NCBI RefSeq assembly: GCF_000764205.1
Contig: NZ_JQDZ01000007.1
Location: 1 to 64,000 of the forward strand
DNA length: 64,000 nt
Reading direction: 5' to 3'
Source of the DNA: Thalassotalea sp. ND16A
Lineage (GTDB): Bacteria > Pseudomonadota > Gammaproteobacteria > Enterobacterales > Alteromonadaceae
Under the pieces are notes generated by a model. The model did not search any database. It was given only the letters and a program-made list of their open reading frames with translations, and was not told where the DNA came from. Positions 56,616 through 64,000 of this stretch are shown here, one piece after another. The position numbers and the translations under genes were made by a program. Position 1 is the first letter of the stretch; each line of letters opens with the position of its first letter.

Positions 56616-59600
56616 ATGTATAACGAATATGTCATTGCCATCGTTGTTTTACTTGTTACCTTATTGGCTGTTGTGCTTAATAAAATTCGTACTCAGACGC
56701 AAAAAAGCCTAACCGACATCTTACAAAACTCAGAATCGAAACGACTTGCTGTGGGCGCCATCGGCTTATTTTTGATCATCATTTCGGTGATCATTTACTA
56801 TGGCTTAACGCAGATAAAACAACAAATAAACGCCCAGGCGAGAGAATCCTTAATTACCGTCGTAGAAGCGGCAGAATCGTCATTGAATACCTGGTATGAG
56901 GCGCGGGTGGCCTCTATCCATTTGTTGTCAGAAGATGATGAAAACATTAAGCAAGCCGAGCAATTGGTACAACTGCCGAAGGAGCGGATAAAAGCCAACC
57001 CTTACCTGATCAGACTGCGTGATTATTTTAACGAATTGCCCGCTGAATATCGCAATATTGGTTTTTTCATTATCTCCAAAGACAGATACAACTATGCGTC
57101 TTGGCGCGATACAAATTTGGGACAGATAAATATCATTCAACAGCAACGGCCAAAGTTATTAGACCGGGTGTTTGCTGGTGAAACCGTGCTGATACCACCA
57201 ATCAGAAGTGACGTCCCGCTGTATCAAGTACAAAAAGGCTTAGGTGCGCATAATACCACCATGTTTATTGCCGCCCCGATGAAAAACAGTAACGGCGAAA
57301 TCTTTGCCGCCATCACCATACGTATCGACCCATTTAAGGAATTATTTAATATTGCCAAAGCCGGTCGTGTTGGCTTGAGCGGCGAGACTTACTTCACTGA
57401 CGTAAATGGCTTATTAATCTCCAGCAGCCGTTTTGAAAAAGACCTTGCTGCTGTGGGTCTGTTAACTGGAGGTCAGTCGAGTATTTTAAATATCAGTCTG
57501 CGTGATCCTGGCTATTTATTAACTCCGAAAAAACCATATGTCGCATCCAGTAGCGAATTGCCACTGATATTAAGTGCCGCACAATTGAGCCAAAATCAAG
57601 ATGGTGCCAGTATGGATGGCTATCGCGATTATCGCGGCCAAAAGGTGCTTGGCGCCTGGCGCTGGAATGACAATGTTGGCTTTGGCATCATCACCGAAAT
57701 CGATGTTCAAGAGGTACAGCAAGGCTATACCAAATTACGGTTTACCATAGTGTCAGTGTTGATCAGTATCATCGTCTTAACCGCGTTATTGGCTAATATC
57801 GCGATGAGCATAGTGAGGCGGATGAATCGGCGCCTGGTAAAAGCCAATACCGATTTAGAATCACGGGTAACGGAAAGAACCAAGGAATTATCAGACCGCG
57901 AAAGTAAACTGTGGGATCTTTACGAAAATTCTCCGGTGGCCAATGCCACCATATTGACCTCAGGCAAATTCAGTAAACATAATAGCGTTTTCGCCGAACT
58001 CACCGGCCATAGTCGCGCAGATTTTGAATCGCTGCACTGGCAAGATTTACTGCCTGGTGATGAAACCGCAAAACCAGGCTTACAGCTGCTCCATTCAGCG
58101 CAGGAAGGGATCAGTCAAAAAGATATTAACATCACCATTTTGAATACCAAAGGCGAGCCACTGCAAATCGCGGCATCGGCAATACCGGCAAGCAATGGTG
58201 ATGAGATCCGTTTATCTTTAGTAGACATTAGCCAGCGCGAAGAAGCCCTGGCCAAACTGTCGGAAAACGAACAAAAATTTCGCTCAATTATCACCAATTT
58301 GCCCGGTACCATATTCCGTTATGAACTCTTTGATAACTGGCGTGAACAAAGCCCGCTCATTTTCATCACCGAAAAAATAAAAACTATCACCGGCTATGAT
58401 GTTGCTGATTTTTTAGGGAAAAAACCACGGCGAACCCTTAAATCCATTGCCTATAAAGACGACTGGCCAGAAGTGAAAAAACGAGTGGACCTTGCCATCA
58501 CTAGTGGTAAACCGATTGACATTAGATTTCGCTTAACCAACAAAAATGGCGAATGCCGAGTCATCGTGTTAAAGGCGTTGGCGTTGGTTGATCAACAAAG
58601 TAAGCGAAAATATTTTGACGGCGTGCTGGTCGATATTACCGAACAGATGCAATTAAAAGCGGATTTACGCGAAAGTGAAAATCGCTCGAAAACCATTTTG
58701 AAAAGTATCGGCGATGGCGTTGTGGTTATCGACAGCAAAGGCATAGTGCAAGAATTTAGCCCGGCGGCAGAACAAATGTTTGGCTATCGCGCAAGCGAAA
58801 TGATTGGCCATAACATTAAATGTATCCAACCCGATGACATTGCCCAGCAACATGATACTTTTTTACAGAACTATAAAGACGAAAAATCATCGTCTGTGGT
58901 GGGTAATGTCAGCGAATTGGAAGGGCAACATAAAGATGGCCACATCATTCCCATCGAATTATCGGTCAGGGAAAGCATTCTGGACGATCAAAAAATGTTT
59001 ATTGGGGTAATGCGTGATATTACCGACCGCCACATACAAGAAAAATTACTCAAAGAAAGTGAAGAACGATTAGATGCAGCAACCTACGGCGCGCGTATCG
59101 GCTTATGGGAATTCTTCCCCAAAAAAGACAATTCCAGAGTCAATACCATGTGGGCAACCATGTTAGGTTACGCGCCAGGTGAAATCATGGAGAAAAATGA
59201 AAAATGGTCCTTTATTAAAGGCGGCTTAAAAACCTGGCGTGAACTTATTCATCCCGATGATTGGCAGCAAACAGAACAATATATGCAAACTTACCTAAAA
59301 GGTAATGACCAGGAATATAGGCATGAATTGCGTATCCGTTGTAAAGATGGCCAATATAAATGGATACTCGATATTGGCCGCACTACCGAAAACGATGAAC
59401 AGGGGTTACCGTCTCGTATTTGCGGTGTGCATATTGATATCACCGAGCGTAAACAACTGGAGCTTAATTATGAAAAAGCCAAGTTTACCGCCGAAGATGC
59501 CAATCGGGCAAAGTCAGATTTTCTCGCCAATATGTCCCATGAAATTCGCACCCCAATGAATGCCATTATTGGCATGTCGCATCTGGCCTTAGAAACCGAA

Positions 59601-61763
59601 CTGAATAAAAAGCAGCGTAATTATATCGATAAGGTGCATCGCAGTGCCGAATCTTTGCTCGGCATTATCAATGATATTTTAGATTTTTCTAAAATTGAAG
59701 CCGGCAAACTGGATATTGAAACTATCGAGTTTGATCTTGGTGATATATTGGAAAATTTAGTCAATTTTGTCAGCATAAAAGCGGAAGAAAAACAGCTGGA
59801 ATTACTGTTTGATATCGAGCCAGATTTGCCAATGGCGCTAATTGGTGATCCATTACGTTTGACTCAGGTATTGATTAATTTGGCCAATAATGCGGTCAAA
59901 TTCACCGACGATGGTGAAGTGGTATTGAATATATCTCAGCAGTTCATCAGTGAAGATTACGTGGAATTGAAATTTGCCATTGAAGATACCGGTATCGGGA
60001 TGACCGAAGAGCAGCAAGCTAAGCTGTTTCAGCCTTTCACTCAGGCCGACGCTTCGACCACACGCAAACATGGTGGCACCGGATTAGGGCTGGCAATTTC
60101 CAAAAAACTGGTGAATTTAATGGGGGGCGAAATACAACTGGAAAGTGCGCTGGGTCAAGGCAGTACCTTCTCATTCTCGGTCACCCTAAGCCGTCAAACG
60201 CATACTGAGATTAAAGCACTTACACCAACCCGAGAAGTAAAAAATGTCTTAGTGGTAGATGATAACAGTCATGCCCGGGAGATTTTTTCAAAAATGATCA
60301 CCAGCCTGGGTTATCACGTAGAAGTTGCCGACAGTGCAGCCAAAGGCCTGGCATTATTAAGCGAAGCTGACAATCATCAGCCATTCCAGTTAATCCTGAT
60401 GGATTGGCAAATGCCGACAATGGATGGTATAGAAGCCATAAAAGTGATTGAAACCAAGCTTAATCTTAACACCAAACCTACTGTATTTATGGTTACCGCC
60501 TATGGTAAAGAAGAACTCAATCTGCAAATTGACAAACTGGATATCAGTGCAGTGTTAACCAAACCGGTGACCGCATCGACATTGAATGATGCCATTATGG
60601 ATGCCATGGGAAATAATCGAATCAGCAATTTGGATAATTACTCGCGCAAGGAAAAATCTAAAGATGCCATTGACGAACTGCAGGGAGCACATATATTAGC
60701 GGTAGAAGACAATGAGGTAAACCAGGAATTGATTACCGGCTTATTAACCAACAATGGCATCAGGTGCAGCATTGCCAACAATGGTAAAGAAGCCATTGAA
60801 ATGATTGAAAATGGATCTTTTGATGGGGTATTAATGGATTGTCAAATGCCAATTATGGATGGTTATACGGCGAGTAAAAAACTCAGAGAAAATCCTGAAT
60901 TTGCGAAACTGCCGATCCTGGCGATGACTGCCAATGCCATGGCAGGCGACAGAGAAAAAGCTCTGGATGCCGGCATGAATGATCATATTCCCAAACCCAT
61001 TAATGTTGCCGCGATGTTTCAAATAATGGCGAAATGGATAAAACCATTAACTGGCAACAAAGAAAGTGCCAGCGAATCAGCCCCTGCCACCAGCAAGGGT
61101 GACAGTGAAAACAAACTAACACCATCAAACAATGATGCAGAAACAGCAAACAAACCGATAGCCGCAGCAGAGATTTTACTGCCCGGCGCAACTGAACAGA
61201 TTAATATTGGCGAGGGTTTAGCCCGGACCATGGATGATAAACACCTGTATTTAAGGCTACTGGCAAAATTTAGTGAAGGCCAACTAAATTTTTACCAGTC
61301 ATTTAATGAGGCGGTAAGCAGTAACGATACTGAGTTAAGTACGCGCTTGGCCCACAGCTTAAAGGGCTTGGCCGGAAACATAGGTGCTAATAATTTATTT
61401 GTGGCGGCACAAAAATTAGAAGCACAGGCGCAGAAGCAGCAAATCAATAGCGACAGCTTAGCGGAAGTAGACCGACATTTAATGTCGGTTCTTAGCGACA
61501 TAAATGAAATATTGGCGGTGAACACTGCTAGCCAGAATTTTCAGGATAAGCAAGTTACTCTCGATAGCGGTGAAATCAAGCCGGTATTGGTTGAATTACT
61601 GAAAATGCTCGAAGATTATGATACCGAGACTAGTGATTATCTTGAGCAACAACGGGGGGCCCTTACAAGCATCGACAGTAATGGCTGGTTAAAACAAGTG
61701 CAGCTTGCCATTGATGGTTATGATTATGATAAAGCCAAAACCTTAGTAAAAGAAAAACTATAG
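56616..61763 (+). CDS. Multi-PAS hybrid sensor histidine kinase with two receiver domains and an HPt domain
   Basis: 1715 residues. In order: a membrane segment (about 5-21); a second (about 47-65); a Cache-type extracytoplasmic sensor (about 70-375); a third membrane segment (about 378-400); a coiled-coil linker; four PAS/PAC modules (starting near 428, 548, 687 and 815); HisKA with the phospho-accepting His975 in SHEIRTPMN; HATPase_c with [17 protein letters not shown] and [16 protein letters not shown]1 with Asp1263 in MDWQMP; REC2 with Asp1408 in MDCQMP; and HPt with His1580 in [12 protein letters not shown]. All phosphorelay residues are intact. No output response regulator is adjacent, so it probably feeds a remote partner. 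The ligand is not evident. Confidence 0.93.
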   Translation: MYNEYVIAIVVLLVTLLAVVLNKIRTQTQKSLTDILQNSESKRLAVGAIGLFLIIISVIIYYGLTQIKQQINAQARESLITVVEAAESSLNTWYEARVASIHLLSEDDENIKQAEQLVQLPKERIKANPYLIRLRDYFNELPAEYRNIGFFIISKDRYNYASWRDTNLGQINIIQQQRPKLLDRVFAGETVLIPPIRSDVPLYQVQKGLGAHNTTMFIAAPMKNSNGEIFAAITIRIDPFKELFNIAKAGRVGLSGETYFTDVNGLLISSSRFEKDLAAVGLLTGGQSSILNISLRDPGYLLTPKKPYVASSSELPLILSAAQLSQNQDGASMDGYRDYRGQKVLGAWRWNDNVGFGIITEIDVQEVQQGYTKLRFTIVSVLISIIVLTALLANIAMSIVRRMNRRLVKANTDLESRVTERTKELSDRESKLWDLYENSPVANATILTSGKFSKHNSVFAELTGHSRADFESLHWQDLLPGDETAKPGLQLLHSAQEGISQKDINITILNTKGEPLQIAASAIPASNGDEIRLSLVDISQREEALAKLSENEQKFRSIITNLPGTIFRYELFDNWREQSPLIFITEKIKTITGYDVADFLGKKPRRTLKSIAYKDDWPEVKKRVDLAITSGKPIDIRFRLTNKNGECRVIVLKALALVDQQSKRKYFDGVLVDITEQMQLKADLRESENRSKTILKSIGDGVVVIDSKGIVQEFSPAAEQMFGYRASEMIGHNIKCIQPDDIAQQHDTFLQNYKDEKSSSVVGNVSELEGQHKDGHIIPIELSVRESILDDQKMFIGVMRDITDRHIQEKLLKESEERLDAATYGARIGLWEFFPKKDNSRVNTMWATMLGYAPGEIMEKNEKWSFIKGGLKTWRELIHPDDWQQTEQYMQTYLKGNDQEYRHELRIRCKDGQYKWILDIGRTTENDEQGLPSRICGVHIDITERKQLELNYEKAKFTAEDANRAKSDFLANMSHEIRTPMNAIIGMSHLALETELNKKQRNYIDKVHRSAESLLGIINDILDFSKIEAGKLDIETIEFDLGDILENLVNFVSIKAEEKQLELLFDIEPDLPMALIGDPLRLTQVLINLANNAVKFTDDGEVVLNISQQFISEDYVELKFAIEDTGIGMTEEQQAKLFQPFTQADASTTRKHGGTGLGLAISKKLVNLMGGEIQLESALGQGSTFSFSVTLSRQTHTEIKALTPTREVKNVLVVDDNSHAREIFSKMITSLGYHVEVADSAAKGLALLSEADNHQPFQLILMDWQMPTMDGIEAIKVIETKLNLNTKPTVFMVTAYGKEELNLQIDKLDISAVLTKPVTASTLNDAIMDAMGNNRISNLDNYSRKEKSKDAIDELQGAHILAVEDNEVNQELITGLLTNNGIRCSIANNGKEAIEMIENGSFDGVLMDCQMPIMDGYTASKKLRENPEFAKLPILAMTANAMAGDREKALDAGMNDHIPKPINVAAMFQIMAKWIKPLTGNKESASESAPATSKGDSENKLTPSNNDAETANKPIAAAEILLPGATEQINIGEGLARTMDDKHLYLRLLAKFSEGQLNFYQSFNEAVSSNDTELSTRLAHSLKGLAGNIGANNLFVAAQKLEAQAQKQQINSDSLAEVDRHLMSVLSDINEILAVNTASQNFQDKQVTLDSGEIKPVLVELLKMLEDYDTETSDYLEQQRGALTSIDSNGWLKQVQLAIDGYDYDKAKTLVKEKL

Positions 61764-61849
61764 GACCAAAGTTCTATAGCCATACATCGGTTAAAGATAT
61801 AATTTAAATGTTCATTTTATTCGTGTTTTTTTGAGAGTTTACTCGTCAA

Positions 61850-61866
61850 CAGTGGTCAGACCTGTT
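61850..61866. promoter_or_regulatory. GGTCNGACC operator (FadR/PdhR class) upstream of malic enzyme
   Basis: cagtggtcagacctgtt matches the E. coli FadR-type consensus AACTGGTCNGACCTGTT at 14 of 16 defined positions and also fits the PdhR core GGTNNNACC. It lies 45 bp upstream of the malic enzyme start codon. Confidence 0.65.
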
Positions 61867-61883
61867 AACGTTGTATTTAACAG
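61862..61883. promoter_or_regulatory. Inverted repeat overlapping the operator
   Basis: ctgttaa (61862-61868) and ttaacag (61877-61883) form a 7-8-7 inverted repeat sharing its left arm with the GGTCNGACC site. It could be a second operator half or a leader hairpin. Confidence 0.5.
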
Positions 61884-61910
61884 ATCATAACACTGGTTCT
61901 CGAGGTACGT

Positions 61911-63224
61911 ATGCGCATAGTAGAAATTTTATTAGTTGAAGCTCCACATAAACCGGGCTACATGGCGAAAGTGTTGGGCGTAATTGGTGAATTTGGCGCC
62001 ACCGTAGAAGGGGTAAATGCGGTACGCCGCTTAGATAAAGATACCATTTGGGAAATCACCGTAGAATACGATGATGCCTTAAGTATTGAGCAGTTATTTG
62101 AACAAATAAATCTGTTACCAGACACCTTCATCACCGGCAAATCCGATCGGGTGTTTAATCGCCATAAACAAGGCAAAATTAAAACGATTTCCACCATTAC
62201 CATCGACTCCCTGGAAATCCTGCGGGACGTCTATACCCCGGGTGTTGCCAGAGTTTGTCAGGCGATAGAACAAACCCCGAGTAAAATTAAAGACTTTACC
62301 AATATTCAAAATACCGTGGCAATTGTCACCAATGGCACCGCGATTTTAGGCTTGGGAGATATTGGCCCAGAGGCTGGCTTGCCGGTGATGGAAGGTAAGG
62401 CCGCGATTTTAGCCGAAATTGTCGGTTTATCTGGCGTACCTATTTTATTAAAAGAAAAAGATCCGTTAAAAATCATCGAAATTGTCGAAGCCATTGCGCC
62501 CTCCTTTGGCGCCATTTTATTAGAAGATATCAAGGCTCCGGAATGTTTTACCATTGAAGATGAATTAATTGAACGGGTCAACAAGCCGGTTTTTCATGAT
62601 GATCAACATGGCACCGCCATGGTGGTGCTCGCCGCATTATTGTCGGCGACAAAGCAAAGCAAAGTCGATTTAAAAGACCGCGTATTTGGCCAGATTGGCC
62701 TTGGGGCGGCAGGCATGGGTATTTGTAATTTGCTGCTTGAATATGGCGTAGAAGATGTTGTTGGTTGTGATTTAAGTAATGAGGCGCAAAAGAAGCTGCG
62801 CAGCTTAGGCGGAAAACCGTTAAGCCTGGAAGAAGTGATGGCGACTGCCGACGTAGTCGTAGCCACGACCGGAGTAAAAGGCTTAATCAAACCAGAAATG
62901 GTCCGTGAAGGGCAAATTATCATGGCATTAACCAATCCAGATCCGGAAATAGAACCCAGTGTCGCTTTAGAACATGGCGCCCTATTTGCCACTTGCGGTA
63001 AGGTAGTAAACAATATGCTCGCCTTCCCGGGGTTATTCAAAGGTACATTAGATGCCGATGTGACAAAAATCACCCATCCAATGAAAATTGCCGTTTCTGA
63101 AACGTTGTCCTCTCTGGCAAGAGATGGAGCATTAGTACCGGCATCGTTAAATAAAGAAGCACATCAAAAAGTGGCAGAAGCCGTATATCAGGCAGCAATA
63201 AAACAAAAAAACGAATATTTATAG
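61911..63224 (+). CDS. ACT-domain-containing malic enzyme (short type)
   Basis: 437 residues. An N-terminal ACT domain (about 1-80: VEILLVEAPHKPGYMAKVLGVIGEFGATVEGV) is fused to a short bacterial malic enzyme. The catalytic Tyr is in RDVYTPGVA (Tyr108), the catalytic Lys in MEGKAAI (about 163), metal ligands in EDIKAPECF and FHDDQHGTA, and the dinucleotide fold in GLGAAGMGICN with VVGCDLSN after it. It oxidatively decarboxylates malate to pyruvate; the acidic residue at the end of beta-2 favours NAD+, which is inference. The ACT domain suggests control by a small ligand, perhaps an amino acid. A FadR/PdhR-like operator lies just upstream. Confidence 0.88.
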   Translation: MRIVEILLVEAPHKPGYMAKVLGVIGEFGATVEGVNAVRRLDKDTIWEITVEYDDALSIEQLFEQINLLPDTFITGKSDRVFNRHKQGKIKTISTITIDSLEILRDVYTPGVARVCQAIEQTPSKIKDFTNIQNTVAIVTNGTAILGLGDIGPEAGLPVMEGKAAILAEIVGLSGVPILLKEKDPLKIIEIVEAIAPSFGAILLEDIKAPECFTIEDELIERVNKPVFHDDQHGTAMVVLAALLSATKQSKVDLKDRVFGQIGLGAAGMGICNLLLEYGVEDVVGCDLSNEAQKKLRSLGGKPLSLEEVMATADVVVATTGVKGLIKPEMVREGQIIMALTNPDPEIEPSVALEHGALFATCGKVVNNMLAFPGLFKGTLDADVTKITHPMKIAVSETLSSLARDGALVPASLNKEAHQKVAEAVYQAAIKQKNEYL

Positions 63225-63248
63225 TCATTAATTTTGGACCTCGGCACT

Positions 63249-63270
63249 GCCCAGTAAAAAACTACTGGGC
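63249..63270. terminator. Hairpin between malic enzyme and the convergent PLP gene
   Basis: gcccagta-aaaaac-tactgggc is a perfect 8-bp stem 24 bp past the malic enzyme stop. No clear U-tract follows on either strand, so termination is likely but not certain. Confidence 0.55.
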
Positions 63271-63326
63271 GCAAATATTGCCCATCGAATATATAAACCA
63301 TACCCATTTACTTTCTATCTTTCTAA

Positions 63327-63358
63327 CTTACTTACTTGCTTGCTTACTTGCTTACTTG
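63327..63358. repeat. Tetranucleotide (cttr)8 repeat at the 3' end of the PLP gene
   Basis: Eight tandem ctta/cttg units cover the last codons and stop of the minus-strand gene (stop at 63344-63346). A change in unit number would shift the frame at the C-terminus. Confidence 0.88.
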
Positions 63359-64000
63359 CACCACATTAGCTAATGGCTCGGCTTGATAGCGGGCGAACAT
63401 ATCAGACAGTGACTCAATGTTGCTGGCAATTTTTTTTTCGGCTAAAAACTTTTCATTATAGAGTTTTGAGTACGAGCGTTCGGCCAAGTCACAACTGAAA
63501 GTCACTATCGTTTTGCCTTTGCCCATTTTTGCCGCCGCATATAAAGCACCAGCAACATTGAGGGCTGAACTGCTGCCCAGGGTGATGCCATCTAAATCAC
63601 GAACATGTCGGGAAATGGCGACCAAATCCTGATCGGGCAAGGTGATTGCCTTATCAATTTTTGCCTGGCGAAAATTAGCCACACTGCGCATAATGCCAAT
63701 TCCCTCGGTAAATGAATTGCCATCACTGGCATAGCTGCCGGTTTTGAGATAGGCATAAATACCCGAACCAGAGGGGTCAACCAGCCAGGTTTGTAATTGC
63801 GGATTTTGTTCTGATAAATATCGTGAGTTTCCGGCAATTGTGCCTGCCGTACCAACCACGGAGACCAAAGCATCGATTTTACCTGCCGTTTGTTGCCAAA
63901 TTTCAGGGCCGGTATTTTCATAATGAGCTTTGCTATTACTGGTATTTTCAAATTGATCGGCCCACCAATAATCGTCATGCTCTTCGCCTAAACGCTTGGC
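63344..64000 (-). CDS. PLP-dependent cysteine-synthase-family protein, 5' part outside the window
   Basis: 219 residues visible; the frame is open to the window edge, so the N-terminal part with the PLP-lysine is missing. DQFENTSNSKAHYENTGPEI followed by WQQTAGKIDALVSVVGTAGT is characteristic of fold-type II cysteine synthase / cysteine desulfhydrase (Cds1-like) enzymes. The phosphate-binding loop reads GTAGT where most members have GTGGT. The C-terminal EGIGIMRSVANF and LGSSSALNVAGALYAA segments also fit. It should either make or degrade cysteine; the direction cannot be told. The C-terminal end lies in a tetranucleotide repeat. Confidence 0.85.
   Translation of the reverse strand, partial: AKRLGEEHDDYWWADQFENTSNSKAHYENTGPEIWQQTAGKIDALVSVVGTAGTIAGNSRYLSEQNPQLQTWLVDPSGSGIYAYLKTGSYASDGNSFTEGIGIMRSVANFRQAKIDKAITLPDQDLVAISRHVRDLDGITLGSSSALNVAGALYAAAKMGKGKTIVTFSCDLAERSYSKLYNEKFLAEKKIASNIESLSDMFARYQAEPLANVVQVSK

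Noticed and set aside
62603-63073. 156-residue minus-strand frame within the malic enzyme gene
   Set aside because: It is antisense to a complete, conserved enzyme with no start signal or homology of its own.

Overview
The window reads as a chromosomal segment of a marine gammaproteobacterium of the Alteromonadales, most like Colwelliaceae (Colwellia/Thalassotalea). This rests on gene order (pdhR-aceE-aceF-lpdA...acnB; ampE-ampD-nadC-pilABCD-coaE-zapD-yacG-mutT-secA; a complete mraZ-to-lpxC division and cell-wall cluster), a dciA-type helicase-loader gene, moderate-to-low G+C by eye, and abundant short intergenic repeats. The genus call is inference. No rRNA, tRNA, phage, insertion-sequence transposase or CRISPR array was recognised.

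Layout. 1-290: a nested inverted-repeat (MITE-like) element. 290-3.7 kb: a TonB-like anchored protein converging with acnB. 4.0-8.0 kb: a tightly packed four-gene membrane cassette (K+-channel-like protein, AI-2E/PerM-family protein, HlyD adaptor, DUF2955 membrane protein). 8.0-9.8 kb: an A+T-rich glycerophosphodiesterase-like gene with long noncoding flanks. The 4-9.4 kb block separates acnB from lpdA, which are close neighbours in many relatives. 9.8-16.9 kb: lpdA, aceF, aceE, pdhR (pyruvate dehydrogenase complex and its repressor), with two PdhR-type operators in front. 17.2-20.4 kb: ampE, ampD, a retropepsin-like protease gene, nadC. 20.7-25.7 kb: two tandem type IV pilin genes, then pilB, pilC, pilD. 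25.8-31.1 kb: coaE, zapD, yacG, a DUF3465 gene and mutT, interrupted by an antisense LtaS-like sulfatase-fold gene and decorated with hairpin-forming 25-bp repeats. 31.5-36.8 kb: secA, an M23 peptidase gene, dciA, lpxC. 37.1-54.2 kb: the dcw cluster on the minus strand (mraZ, rsmH, ftsL, ftsI, murE, murF, mraY, murD, ftsW, murG, murC, ddlB, ftsQ, ftsA, ftsZ), mostly with overlapping stop/start codons and with a MraZ-box upstream. 54.6-64 kb: pgi, a 1715-residue hybrid histidine kinase, an ACT-domain malic enzyme, and a cysteine-synthase-fold gene cut by the window edge.

How the genes work together. The dcw genes make lipid II, polymerise septal peptidoglycan and build the Z-ring; zapD, lpxC, secA, the M23 peptidase and ampD are functionally adjacent envelope genes. 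The Pdh operon, acnB, malic enzyme and pgi serve central carbon metabolism. A GGTCNGACC-type GntR operator in front of the malic enzyme gene may tie it to the PdhR/FadR class of regulators.

Most of the window is conserved core sequence. The parts that deserve a second look are the four-gene membrane cassette at 4.0-8.0 kb, the LtaS-like intruder at 27.4-29.3 kb, the compensating hairpin repeats at 25.7 and 30.4 kb, a terminator-like structure in the secA leader, and several palindromic operator candidates. Several start codons were moved downstream from the longest open frame on the basis of family alignment and ribosome-binding sites; these are noted in the entries.
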